Source of the DNA: Streptosporangium roseum DSM 43021
Lineage (GTDB): Bacteria; Actinomycetota; Actinomycetes; Streptosporangiales; Streptosporangiaceae
Reading direction: 5' to 3'
NCBI RefSeq assembly: GCF_000024865.1
Contig: NC_013595.1
Location: 8,742,001-8,806,000, forward strand
Length of the DNA: 64,000 bases
Shown here: in pieces, positions 1 through 8,590 of the stretch
How positions within the stretch are numbered: the stretch's first letter is position 1
Layout: each line of letters starts with the position of its first letter
Program-made: the position numbers and the translations under genes
Notes under the pieces: generated by a model
Seen by the model: the letters and a program-made list of their open reading frames with translations, nothing else
Told to the model about the DNA's origin: nothing
Database searches by the model: none

Positions 1-606
<606 letters not shown>

Positions 607-670
607 CGTTCGCCGCACCCCTCGCCCACCTACGTGACACTCTGTCGACATCATGAAACTGGAGGTGAGA

Positions 671-2029
671 ATGACCTTGTCGGCACGCGACGGACTGTTC
701 TCCGGGATGTTCGCCAGGGGCGGGGCCGCGCCCGAGGTGTCGGACGCGGCGTGGCTGGCCGCGATGCTGGACGTCGAGGCCGCGCTGGCCGGCGCCCAGG
801 CGGGGATCGGGCTGGTCCCGGAGGCGGCGGCCACGGCGCTGGAGGAGGCCTGCCGGCCGGAGTTCTTCGACCTGGCCGAGCTGGGGTGCAGGGCCGCGCC
901 GGCGGGGAACCCGGTGATCCCCCTGGTCGCCGCGCTGCGCGAACGGGTCAAGCCCGAGCTGCGACGGTTCGTGCACTACGGCGCGACCAGCCAGGACATC
1001 AACGACACGGCCGCGATGCTGGTCGCCTGCCGCGCCCTCGCCCCGCTCCTGGCCGACCTGTCCGCCTGCGCCGACGCGTGCGCGCGGCTGGCCGGCGAGC
1101 ACCGCGGCACCGTGATGGCCGGGCGCACCGTCCTGCAGCACGCCGTACCGGTCACCTTCGGGCTGAAGGCGGCCGGCTGGCTGCGCGCGCTGGACCGGTC
1201 GCGGGCGGAGCTGGCCGAGCTGGACCTGCCCGTCCAGTACGGCGGGGCGGCGGGCACCCTGTCCGTCCTCGGCGAGCGGGGCCACGAGGTCCTGCCGCGC
1301 CTGGCGGCCGGGCTGGGCCTGGCCGAGCCGGTCCTGCCCTGGCACACCGACCGCACCCCGGTGGCCCGGCTGGCCTGCGCCCTCGGCATGGCCTCCGGGA
1401 CGCTCGGCAAGATCGCGACCGACGTGAAGCTGCTGGCCCAGACCGAGGTGGGAGAGGCCGCCGAACCCTCGACCCCCGGCCGGGGCGGCTCCAGCGCCAT
1501 GCCGCACAAGCGCAACCCGGTGGGCGCGATGTCCGTGCTCGCCTGCGTCCAGCGCGTCCCCGGGCTGGTGGCCTCGGTGCTCGCGGGCATGGTCCAGGAG
1601 CACGAGCGCGCCGCCGGCCCCTGGCAGGCCGAGTGGGAGACGCTCAGCGAGCTGCTCCGGCTCACCGGCAGCGCCGCGTCCTGGCTCCGCGAGGTGCTGG
1701 AGGGCCTGACCGTCGACCCCGCGCGGATGCGGGCCAACCTCGACGCGACGAGGGGGCTGCCGATGGCCGAGCACGTCGTCGCCCGGCTCGGCGGCACCCC
1801 CGAGGCGCGCGGGCTGGTGGACGCCGCCTGCGCCAGGGCGGTCGACGAGGGTCTGTCGCTGCGGGAGGCGCTGGCCGCTCCGTGGCTGCGGGAGGCACTG
1901 CCGGCCGCTCCCGGCGTGAGCCTGACGCCGGAGGAGCTGGACGCCGCCCTGGACCCGGCGGGCTACCTCGGCTCCGCCGGGATCTTCGTCGACCGGGCGC
2001 TCGCCGCCCACCTGAACCCGCCCGGCTGA
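671..2029 (+). CDS. pcaB: 3-carboxy-cis,cis-muconate cycloisomerase (PcaB)
   Basis: A 452-residue member of the fumarase/aspartase superfamily. It converts 3-carboxy-cis,cis-muconate to 4-carboxymuconolactone in protocatechuate breakdown. The superfamily signature GGSSAMPHKRNP lies around residues 272-284, and HYGATSQDIND near residue 100 is the second conserved block. I chose ATG 671 because GGAGGTGA at 661-668 is an ideal ribosome site for it; an in-frame ATG at 653 lies upstream of that site. The gene follows the thiolase by about 65 bases and is followed by pcaC, giving the order expected of a pca operon. Adenylosuccinate lyase is the nearest alternative, but the neighbours argue against it. 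Confidence 0.9.
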   Translation: MTLSARDGLFSGMFARGGAAPEVSDAAWLAAMLDVEAALAGAQAGIGLVPEAAATALEEACRPEFFDLAELGCRAAPAGNPVIPLVAALRERVKPELRRFVHYGATSQDINDTAAMLVACRALAPLLADLSACADACARLAGEHRGTVMAGRTVLQHAVPVTFGLKAAGWLRALDRSRAELAELDLPVQYGGAAGTLSVLGERGHEVLPRLAAGLGLAEPVLPWHTDRTPVARLACALGMASGTLGKIATDVKLLAQTEVGEAAEPSTPGRGGSSAMPHKRNPVGAMSVLACVQRVPGLVASVLAGMVQEHERAAGPWQAEWETLSELLRLTGSAASWLREVLEGLTVDPARMRANLDATRGLPMAEHVVARLGGTPEARGLVDAACARAVDEGLSLREALAAPWLREALPAAPGVSLTPEELDAALDPAGYLGSAGIFVDRALAAHLNPPG

Positions 2030-2081
2030 GCACGGCGCCCCGGAGGGGGCCACCCGGGTGAACACGACAAGGAGCTGAAGG

Positions 2082-2480
2082 ATGGACATGTGGAGCGCCG
2101 GAGACGCGACGCGCCGGGCCGTACTGGGTGATGAGCACGTGGACCGCGCCGGCGCGGGCGCCACGCCGTTCACCGCGGACTTCCAGGAGCTCATCACCAA
2201 GTACGCCTGGGGGGAGATCTGGACCCGTCCCGGCCTGGACCGGCGCACCCGTAGCTGTGTCACCCTCGCCCTGCTCACCGCGCTCGGGCACGAACACGAG
2301 CTGGCCATGCACGTGAGGGCGGCGCTCCGCATCGGTCTCACCGAGGAGGAGATCAAGGAGGTGCTGCTGCAGACCGCGGTCTACGCGGGAGTGCCCGCGG
2401 CCAACCGCGCGTTCGCGGTGGCGCAGGCGGCACTAGAGTTCGACCGGAACGAGGAGGACGGGGATGGACGGACCGGTTGA
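2082..2480 (+). CDS. pcaC: 4-carboxymuconolactone decarboxylase (PcaC)
   Basis: A 132-residue stand-alone carboxymuconolactone decarboxylase domain, the usual length for the single-function enzyme. It decarboxylates 4-carboxymuconolactone to beta-ketoadipate enol-lactone, directly after PcaB. The conserved helical core runs from about residue 45 to 110 (RTRSCVTLALLTALG, then EEIKEVLLQ). AAGGAG at 2069-2074 is the ribosome site for ATG 2082. In many actinomycetes pcaC is fused to pcaD (enol-lactone hydrolase); here it is unfused and no pcaD is visible. The 3' end overlaps the next gene by 17 bases, so the two are probably translated together. Confidence 0.88.
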   Translation: MDMWSAGDATRRAVLGDEHVDRAGAGATPFTADFQELITKYAWGEIWTRPGLDRRTRSCVTLALLTALGHEHELAMHVRAALRIGLTEEEIKEVLLQTAVYAGVPAANRAFAVAQAALEFDRNEEDGDGRTG

Positions 2481-3267
2481 CCGCGGCTCTGACCACGTGC
2501 AGTCGCTGGCCCGGGGGCTGTCGGTGATCCGGGCGTTCGGCGCGGCCACTCCCGAGCTGACGCTCAGCGAGGTCGCCCGCGCCACCGGCCTGACCCGCGC
2601 GGCGGCCCGGCGGTTCCTGCTGACCCTGGTCGACCTGGGCTACGTCCGGACCGACGGGCGGCTGTTCGCGCTCTCCCCGCGCGTCCTGGAGCTCGGTTAC
2701 GCCTACCTGTCCGGGCTCTCGCTGCCCGAGGTGGCCGAGCCGCACCTGGCGCGGCTCGTCGCAGAGGTGCGCGAGTCGGCGTCGATGGCGGTGCTCGACG
2801 GCGAGGACATCGTCTACGTGGCCCGGGTGGCGACCACGCGGATCATGCGGGTGTCCATCGACATCGGCACCCGCTTCCCTGCCCACTGCACCTCGATGGG
2901 CCGGGTGCTGCTCGCCGGGCTGCCCGCCGGCGAGCTGGACGCCGGTCTCGGCCGCGCCGGGCTGCGCGGGTTCACCGCCCGGACCGTCACCACGCCCTCC
3001 GCCCTCCGGGCCGAGCTTGAGCGCGTCCGCTCCCAGGGCTGGGCGATGGTCGACCAGGAGCTGGAGGAGGGGCTGCGCTCGGTCGCCGTGCCCGTCCGGG
3101 ACCGCTCCGGCCGGGTGGTCGCCGCGATGAACATCTCCTCCCACGCGAGCCGGACGACCGTCGAATCCGTCCGGAGCGACCTGCTGCCGCCCCTGCTGGC
3201 CGCCGCGGCGCGGGTGGAGACCGACCTGCACGCGACGGGCGTGACGGGCACCGCGCTCTCACGCTGA
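2464..3267 (+). CDS. pcaR: IclR-family transcriptional regulator, probable pca pathway regulator
   Basis: This 267-residue protein has an N-terminal winged helix-turn-helix (about residues 12-70, with LTLSEVARATGLTRAAARRFL) and a C-terminal IclR effector-binding domain (about 85-255). IclR proteins called PcaR or PcaU control protocatechuate genes in many bacteria. Its position as the last gene of the operon, overlapping pcaC, makes that role likely here. An operator for it is not obvious in the 65 bases before pcaB, and the true operon promoter lies outside the window. Confidence 0.85.
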   Translation: MDGPVDRGSDHVQSLARGLSVIRAFGAATPELTLSEVARATGLTRAAARRFLLTLVDLGYVRTDGRLFALSPRVLELGYAYLSGLSLPEVAEPHLARLVAEVRESASMAVLDGEDIVYVARVATTRIMRVSIDIGTRFPAHCTSMGRVLLAGLPAGELDAGLGRAGLRGFTARTVTTPSALRAELERVRSQGWAMVDQELEEGLRSVAVPVRDRSGRVVAAMNISSHASRTTVESVRSDLLPPLLAAAARVETDLHATGVTGTALSR

Positions 3268-3281
3268 CCCACCGGGTCCGA

Positions 3282-3295
3282 TGACAACGTTGTCA
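3282..3295. promoter_or_regulatory. LacI-family operator, TGACAACGTTGTCA
   Basis: A perfect 14-bp palindrome TGACAACGTTGTCA lies 30 bases before the GTG start of the LacI gene. The identical sequence occurs at 9928-9941 before the sugar-binding protein gene. The central CG with symmetric arms is typical of LacI/GalR operators, so this is very probably an autoregulatory site. Confidence 0.8.
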
Positions 3296-3324
3296 ACAGG
3301 GCGGACTTGGGCGATGATCGGGCC

Positions 3325-4314
3325 GTGACAGACAGTGTCCGTGGACGTCCCACCATGAAAGATGTCGCGGCGGCGGCCGGGGTGGCGCTCAAGACCGTCT
3401 CCCGGGTCGTCAACGAGGAGCCCGGGGTCAACTCCGCCACGGCCGAGCGGGTCCTGTCCGCCATCGAACGGCTCGGCTACCGGCGCAACGAGAGCGCCCG
3501 GGTGCTCCGCCGGGGCCGGACCGCGAGCATCGGCCTGGTGATCGAGGACGTGGCCGACCCGTTCTACTCCGGGATCAGCCGCGCGGTCGAGGACGTGGCG
3601 CTCCGGCACGGGTCGCTGGTGCTCAGCGGCTCCTCAGGGGAGGAGCCGCGGCGCGAGCGGGAGCTCGTCCTCACCTTCTGCTCCCGCCGGGTGGACGGCC
3701 TGATCATCGTGCCGGCCGGGGCCGACCACGGATACCTCAGGCCCGAGCTCGACGCGGGGACCCCCGCCGTCTTCGCCGACCGGCCCGGCGGGCTGGACGT
3801 GGACACCGTGATCTGCGACAACAACGGCGGGGCGCACACCGGGGTCACCCACCTGATCCGGCACGGCCACCGCCGCGTCGCCTTCCTCGGCGACAGCGCC
3901 TCCATCTTCACCGCCGCCGAGCGCCTGTACGGCTACCGCCGCGCCGTCGAGGACGCGGGCCTGCCGCTCGACGAGTCGCTGGTGGCGATGGGCCCTCCGG
4001 AGCAGGCCGGGACCGCGCTGACCCGGATGCTCTCCGGGGACGACCCGCCCACGGCGGTGTTCACCGGCAACGGCCGGATCACCGTGGCCACGCTGCGCAC
4101 CGGCCACCGGCTCGCCATGGTCGGCTTCGACGACTTCGAGCTCGCCGACCTGCTGGTGCCCGGCGTGACCGTGGTGGCCCAGGACCCGGCCAGGCTCGGC
4201 CGCGCCGCCGCCGAGCTGCTCTTCCGCCGCATCATGGGCGGACCGGGCGCCGCCGAGCGGATCGAGCTGCCCACCCGTCTCATCCCCCGCGGATCGGGGG
4301 AGCTCCGGCCATAG
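3325..4314 (+). CDS. LacI-family transcriptional regulator of the sugar ABC transporter
   Basis: A 329-residue regulator. The N-terminal helix-turn-helix is MKDVAAAAGVALKTVSRVVN (from residue 11), followed by a periplasmic-binding-protein-like sugar sensor domain with VGFDDFELADLL near the C-terminus. I prefer GTG 3325; TTG 3307 in the same frame is possible but adds six residues that do not belong to the HTH. The 14-bp operator sits just upstream and is repeated before the ABC transporter operon at 9.9 kb, so it probably represses both itself and the transporter until a sugar binds. The inducer cannot be read from the sequence. Confidence 0.88.
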   Translation: MTDSVRGRPTMKDVAAAAGVALKTVSRVVNEEPGVNSATAERVLSAIERLGYRRNESARVLRRGRTASIGLVIEDVADPFYSGISRAVEDVALRHGSLVLSGSSGEEPRRERELVLTFCSRRVDGLIIVPAGADHGYLRPELDAGTPAVFADRPGGLDVDTVICDNNGGAHTGVTHLIRHGHRRVAFLGDSASIFTAAERLYGYRRAVEDAGLPLDESLVAMGPPEQAGTALTRMLSGDDPPTAVFTGNGRITVATLRTGHRLAMVGFDDFELADLLVPGVTVVAQDPARLGRAAAELLFRRIMGGPGAAERIELPTRLIPRGSGELRP

Positions 4315-4320
4315 GGCACC

Positions 4321-4422
4321 GGGCGCGGGGACCGCGGCGTGGTCCGGTCGGGAGGACGCCGGACGCGGGGACCGGGGCGTGGTCCGGTCAGGAGAGCTCC
4401 GGGCGCAGGGACCGGTGCAGGG
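4321..4422. repeat. Tandem duplication of the 3' end of the MFS gene, 40-bp period
   Basis: Units at 4321-4360 and 4361-4400 and a partial one from 4401 share GGGCGCGGGGACC and GTGGTCCGGTC with few differences. The second and third units contain the true stop codon and last codons of the MFS gene on the minus strand, so extra copies of the gene tail lie beyond its stop. They fill the gap between the convergent LacI and MFS genes. Confidence 0.7.
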
Positions 4423-5578
4423 CGAGGGAACAGCCGATGGTCACGGCTCCGGCGAGGACGATCGCCAGGTGCGGTGCGGTCAGCTCGGCGGCCAGGCCCA
4501 CGAGGGCGGCGCCCGCCGCCTGGCCGGTCATCGCCCCCGCCCCCGCCAGGCCGAAGGCCTGTCCCCGGACCGGCTCGGGCACCGCCGCCACGAACCCCCG
4601 CTGCAGGCCGAGCTGGTAGGAGGCGCTGCCCACCGTGGCGAGCAGGGCGAGCAGGGCGGCCCACGCGAAGCCCGGCTGGAGGGCGAACCCGAGCAGCGGA
4701 ACGCCCGACAGCACCGCCAGCGGCAGCGCCAGCCGCTCGCGCACCGGGGGTGAGGCGAACCGGCCGACGGCGAGGTTGCCGGCCGCCATGCCCAGGGACG
4801 CGGCGGCGAGCGCGATCCCGGCCGTGCCGCCCAGGTAGGGGACGAGCATCGCCTCGGCGCCCGTCACGAACGACACCGGCAGCCACTGGGCGAGCAGCAG
4901 CCCGCGCACCCTCGAGTCGGCCAGCAGGCTCCGGTTGACCCGCAGCGTCTCCCGTACGGCACCGCCCTCCCCCGCGCCCCGGGCGGGGAGGTCGGGCAGG
5001 CCGGTCCGGAGCACCAGGGCAGCCACGGCGGACAGTCCGGCGGTGACGGCCAGCGCCCCGGCGGGGCCCGCGGCCGCGAGGACGCCGCCGCCCACGGCCA
5101 GCCCGCCGATCTGCGCCCCGGCCGAGGTCATGGACAGCACGGACCTGGCCAGCACGAACGCGTCGCCCGGCAGCAGGTCGGGCAGGAGGGCGGTACGGGC
5201 CGCCATGAAGACCGGCGAGAACAGGCCGGTGACGAGGACCAGCGCGAGCATCGCCCAGACGGGCAGCCCGGCGAAGGCCAGCAGCAGGCAGGTCGCCACC
5301 CGGACCAGCTCGCCGGCGATCATCAGCGCGCGCGGCCGTATCCGGTCGGCCAGCGAGAGCAGGAACGTCCCGCCGACGACGTAGGGGAGGAAGCCCAGCA
5401 TGTACGCCGCGGCCGACAGGCCCGGCGAGCCGGTCCGCGCGTAGACCAGCGCCGCCAGGGCCAGCATCTTGACCTGGTCTCCGGCCACCAGGAGCGTGAA
5501 GCTCCCGAACAGCACCCTGAACTCACGGCTCGCGAAGACCTCGCCGTAGGTCGCGGCGCGCTCTTGTGTGGTGGTCAT
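4388..5578 (-). CDS. MFS transporter (drug or small-molecule efflux type)
   Basis: About 396 residues with twelve hydrophobic segments spread along the whole length, as usual for a 12-TM major facilitator. The N-terminal region (VFASREFRVLFGSFTLLVAGDQ) and GFLPYVVGG match the bacterial enterobactin exporter/MFS_3-like group. It is probably a proton-driven exporter in the cytoplasmic membrane. ATG 5578 (MTTTQ) or ATG 5587 could be the start; neither has a clear ribosome site. It is divergent from the ArsR-like regulator, with a 20-bp palindrome between them, so it is very likely controlled by that regulator. The substrate is unknown. Confidence 0.85.
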   Translation of the reverse strand: MTTTQERAATYGEVFASREFRVLFGSFTLLVAGDQVKMLALAALVYARTGSPGLSAAAYMLGFLPYVVGGTFLLSLADRIRPRALMIAGELVRVATCLLLAFAGLPVWAMLALVLVTGLFSPVFMAARTALLPDLLPGDAFVLARSVLSMTSAGAQIGGLAVGGGVLAAAGPAGALAVTAGLSAVAALVLRTGLPDLPARGAGEGGAVRETLRVNRSLLADSRVRGLLLAQWLPVSFVTGAEAMLVPYLGGTAGIALAAASLGMAAGNLAVGRFASPPVRERLALPLAVLSGVPLLGFALQPGFAWAALLALLATVGSASYQLGLQRGFVAAVPEPVRGQAFGLAGAGAMTGQAAGAALVGLAAELTAPHLAIVLAGAVTIGCSLALHRSLRPELS

Positions 5579-5616
5579 GCGCGCCATGCTCGGGGAGCCG
5601 GAGGCGGCTGGCTAAG

Positions 5617-5636
5617 CTTTCGGATATATCCGAAAG
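5617..5636. promoter_or_regulatory. Perfect 20-bp palindrome, operator of the ArsR-like regulator
   Basis: CTTTCGGATATATCCGAAAG is a perfect palindrome in the 66-base gap between the divergent MFS and ArsR genes. Its right arm overlaps the only ribosome site (GAAAGG) of the regulator, which starts at 5645. Binding would block both initiation and the regulator's own start region. Confidence 0.8.
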
Positions 5637-5644
5637 GTCGTTTG

Positions 5645-6631
5645 ATGGTCAACCTGATCGAGGTCAGCCCGCAGGACATCGTGGCGAGCAGGTTCGCCAT
5701 CTCCCCGCTCATCGTGACCAAGCACGCGCTCTGGATGCTGTCCGGCAAGAGGGAGGCCGGAGTATGGCGCGCCTGGGTGGACCGGGCGCGGGAGCCGTAC
5801 GGGAACCTGCTGGCCGGACGGCCGGGCCTGGGAGCCATGGTGACGCTGTTCCGGGAGCGGCGGTACAACGCCGACTTCCCCGCGCCGCCGCCGGCCGGGG
5901 TGAACACCCCGTTCGAGGTGGAGCTCGCGACCGTGCGGGCGACCCCGGTAGCCCAGGCGCACCACGAGATCGCCAGGAACCTGGACGGCATGGCACGTCT
6001 CCCGGACGCCGTCATGGACGTGCTGCTCTCACCGGAGGTCGTGGAGCTGTTCGCCGACGCGCTCCAGGGCGTCTGGGACGAGATCGTCGCACCCGCGTGG
6101 CCGCGCTTCCACGTGATCCTGGAGCGGGACGTGATCCAGCGGGCGGGCCGCCTGGCCACCTACGGCTGGGCGGCGGCGCTGGCCGACCTCAGCCCCCGGG
6201 TGCGCTGGCGCCCGGACGGCGTCATCGAGGTCCGGGCGGAGAGCCCGGACGAGACATACCGGCTCGGCGGACGCGGCCTGCTCTTCGTGCCGTCCCCCTT
6301 CGAGGCCGGGGTGGGCTCCTATCTTGAGCACGCGTGGCCGTACGCGATCAGCTATCCGGCCCGGGGCGCCGGGATCGCCCAGGAGGCGCCGGACGGCCTC
6401 GCCGGGCTGATCGGCCGGACCAGGACCCGCGTCCTGCTGGAGCTGGCCGGCCCGGCGACCACCACCCAGCTCGTCACCCTGCTCGGCCTGAGCCTGGGCA
6501 CCGTCGGCGGCCATCTGGCCGCGCTGCGGAGGGCCGGCCTGGTCACCGGGAGCCGCACCGGCCGCGGTGTCCTCTACCACCGCACCGCGCTGGGCGACTC
6601 CCTGGTCAGCCCTCCGGCGCCCCCGCGCTGA
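5645..6631 (+). CDS. ArsR-family winged-helix regulator with long N-terminal domain (DUF5937 type)
   Basis: A 328-residue protein. The first 210 or so residues form a domain found in actinobacterial ArsR-like proteins of unknown ligand. Residues about 256-315 are a winged helix (RTRVLLELAGPATTTQLVTL, then GGHLAALRRAGLVTG). ATG 5645 follows GAAAGG by eight bases. It faces away from the MFS exporter across a perfect palindrome, the usual arrangement for an efflux repressor that is released by the pump's substrate. It lacks the metal-binding cysteine motif of classical ArsR/SmtB. Confidence 0.8.
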   Translation: MVNLIEVSPQDIVASRFAISPLIVTKHALWMLSGKREAGVWRAWVDRAREPYGNLLAGRPGLGAMVTLFRERRYNADFPAPPPAGVNTPFEVELATVRATPVAQAHHEIARNLDGMARLPDAVMDVLLSPEVVELFADALQGVWDEIVAPAWPRFHVILERDVIQRAGRLATYGWAAALADLSPRVRWRPDGVIEVRAESPDETYRLGGRGLLFVPSPFEAGVGSYLEHAWPYAISYPARGAGIAQEAPDGLAGLIGRTRTRVLLELAGPATTTQLVTLLGLSLGTVGGHLAALRRAGLVTGSRTGRGVLYHRTALGDSLVSPPAPPR

Positions 6632-6752
6632 GCCGGCGCGGGCGCCCCGGGCACGGGCCGGTCCTCCGGCGCCCCTGCCCTGGGACGGCGTGCGCGGGTC
6701 AGCCCTCCGGCGCCCTGCCGTGGGACGGCGGGCGGGTCAGCCCTTCAGCGCC
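6605..6752. repeat. Repeated 3'-end sequences between the convergent ArsR and permease genes
   Basis: Units at 6675-6714 (40 bp) and 6715-6752 (38 bp) are tandem copies that include the permease stop region (TGGGACGGCG, then GCGGGTCAGCCCT). The 17-mer GTCAGCCCTCCGGCGCC occurs at 6605-6621 inside the ArsR 3' end and again at 6698-6714. This resembles the duplicated tail seen at 4.3 kb. Confidence 0.65.
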
Positions 6753-7654
6753 CCGGCCATCAGCCCGCGCATGAAGAAGCGGCCGAGCAGGACGTAGACG
6801 ACCATCGTGGGGACGGACGCGAGCAGGGCCGCGGCCATCTGCTGGCTGTAGGGGACGGTCTGGGCTCCGGCGATGTTGTTGAGCATGACAGTGGTGGGCC
6901 AGCTCTGCGGGCCGGTGAGGAAGACGGCGAACAGGAAGTCGTTCCACATCGAGGTGAACTGCCAGATGATCACCACCGCGAAGGCCGGCCCGGAGACCGG
7001 CAGCACCACCGACCAGTAGGTCCGCAGCATCCCCGCGCCGTCCACCCGGGAGGCCTCGATGAGCTCGTCCGGGATGGTGACGTAGTAGTTGCGGAAGATC
7101 AGCGTGCAGATCGGGATGCCGTAGACCACGTGTGCCAGCAGCAGTCCCGGGATCGCGCCGTAGAAGACGCCCGGCACCCCGGTGAGGGACTGGGTGATCT
7201 CGTTCAGCTTCACCAGGAGCTGGACCAGCGGGATCATCACCCCCTGGTAGGGGATGAACATGCCGAACAGGAACAGCGTGAACAGCACGTCGGCGCCGGG
7301 GAAGCGCCACTTCGACAGCACGTAGCCGTTCATGGAGCCCAGGACCGCCGAGATCAGCGCGCCGGGTACGGCCAGCAGCACGCTGTTCCAGATGCCGGGG
7401 GCGAGCTTCTCCCAGGCCACCCGCCACGGCTGTGCCGTCCACACCTCCGGAAGCGCCCAGGCCCGGCCGGGGTCGGCCTCGGTCAGCGGCTTGAAGCTGG
7501 TGACCAGCAGGACGTAGACCGGGATCAGGAAGATCACCAGGAAGGCGACCAGCAGCGCCAGCCGGATCCCGCGCGCCCGGCCGGCCCGCCGCCTGGCCCG
7601 GCCGCCCGGGTCCTTCGCCCGCGCGGGCGGGACGGGGGTCTCGGTAACCGTCAT
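6737..7654 (-). CDS. Carbohydrate ABC transporter permease, MalG type (CUT1)
   Basis: A 305-residue inner-membrane permease with six hydrophobic segments. It carries the cytoplasmic EAA loop (EASRVDGAGMLRTYWSVVLP) that docks the ATPase. ATG 7654 (MTVTETPVPP) is chosen because it overlaps the stop of the upstream permease by four bases (ATGA), giving translational coupling. With the MalF-type permease and the solute-binding lipoprotein it forms a sugar importer. No ATP-binding subunit is encoded here. Many actinomycetes use one shared ATPase (MsiK) for CUT1 systems, so that is expected. Confidence 0.9.
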   Translation of the reverse strand: MTVTETPVPPARAKDPGGRARRRAGRARGIRLALLVAFLVIFLIPVYVLLVTSFKPLTEADPGRAWALPEVWTAQPWRVAWEKLAPGIWNSVLLAVPGALISAVLGSMNGYVLSKWRFPGADVLFTLFLFGMFIPYQGVMIPLVQLLVKLNEITQSLTGVPGVFYGAIPGLLLAHVVYGIPICTLIFRNYYVTIPDELIEASRVDGAGMLRTYWSVVLPVSGPAFAVVIIWQFTSMWNDFLFAVFLTGPQSWPTTVMLNNIAGAQTVPYSQQMAAALLASVPTMVVYVLLGRFFMRGLMAGALKG

Positions 7655-8538
7655 GACCGCCTCTCCTTGCGAAGGGTCCAGACCAGGTAGGGGATGACGA
7701 ACACGCTCACCGCGAGCACGATGTAGGAGGCGATGGTGGCGCCCTTGGCCGGGTCGTGGGAGTCGAAGACCGCGACCCACATGAACACGGCGGGGACATC
7801 GGTGATGATCTGCTTGCCGGACACCGCGACGATCAGGTCGAAGACCTTGAGCGAGATGTGCCCGAGGATGATCAGCGCCGACAGGGTCACCGGGCGGAGC
7901 AGCGGCAGCACGATGTGCCGGTAGACCTGCCACTCGGTGCAGCCGTCCACCCGGGCGGCCTCCCGGAGGTCTTCGGGGACGCCCCGGAAACCCGCCAGGA
8001 ACAGCGCCATGACATATCCAGACATTTGCCATATCGCCGGGATGGCCATGGCTGCCATCCCCCAGTCCGGGTTCCGGAACCACTCCCACTGCAGGAAGTC
8101 CAGGCCCAGGCTGTCGAACAGCCGGTTCAGCCCGACCGCCCGCTCGTCCTGGCCGGAGTTCATCAGCCAGCGCCAGACGACCCCGGTCGCCACGAACGAG
8201 ATCGCCATCGGGAACAGGTAGACGGCCCGGAAGGTCCCCTCTCCCCTGATCCCCTTCTCCATGAGGAACGCCAGCAGCCAGCCCAGCGCCAGCGCCCCGA
8301 CCACGAACACCACGGTGAAGACGATCGCGTGATCGACCGAGATGCCCCAGCGCTTCTGATCCCAGAGCGAGACGAAGTTCTCCAGGCCGACGAAGCTCCC
8401 CTCGGAGATCTCATCGTGCCTGTCGGTCATGGCCAGCCTGAAGTTCCAGCCGAGCATGCCGTACACGAAGACCGCGATGGCGATGATCGACGGCATGACC
8501 AGCAGCAGCCCCGGCAGCCACCTGCGCACCCGTGTCAC
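7651..8538 (-). CDS. Carbohydrate ABC transporter permease, MalF type (CUT1)
   Basis: A 295-residue permease with six predicted membrane segments and the EAA loop EAARVDGCTEWQVYRHIVLP. The preferred start is GTG 8538, because GGAAGGGG stands six bases before it; the longer frame from 8553 would put that ribosome site inside the gene. It is the middle gene of the binding protein, MalF, MalG operon and overlaps the next gene by four bases. The product sits in the cytoplasmic membrane. Confidence 0.9.
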   Translation of the reverse strand: MTRVRRWLPGLLLVMPSIIAIAVFVYGMLGWNFRLAMTDRHDEISEGSFVGLENFVSLWDQKRWGISVDHAIVFTVVFVVGALALGWLLAFLMEKGIRGEGTFRAVYLFPMAISFVATGVVWRWLMNSGQDERAVGLNRLFDSLGLDFLQWEWFRNPDWGMAAMAIPAIWQMSGYVMALFLAGFRGVPEDLREAARVDGCTEWQVYRHIVLPLLRPVTLSALIILGHISLKVFDLIVAVSGKQIITDVPAVFMWVAVFDSHDPAKGATIASYIVLAVSVFVIPYLVWTLRKERRS

Positions 8539-8590
8539 TGACACCCCTTCCACGGGGTACGGCCCGCGTCGCCGCGGGCCGTACCGGACG

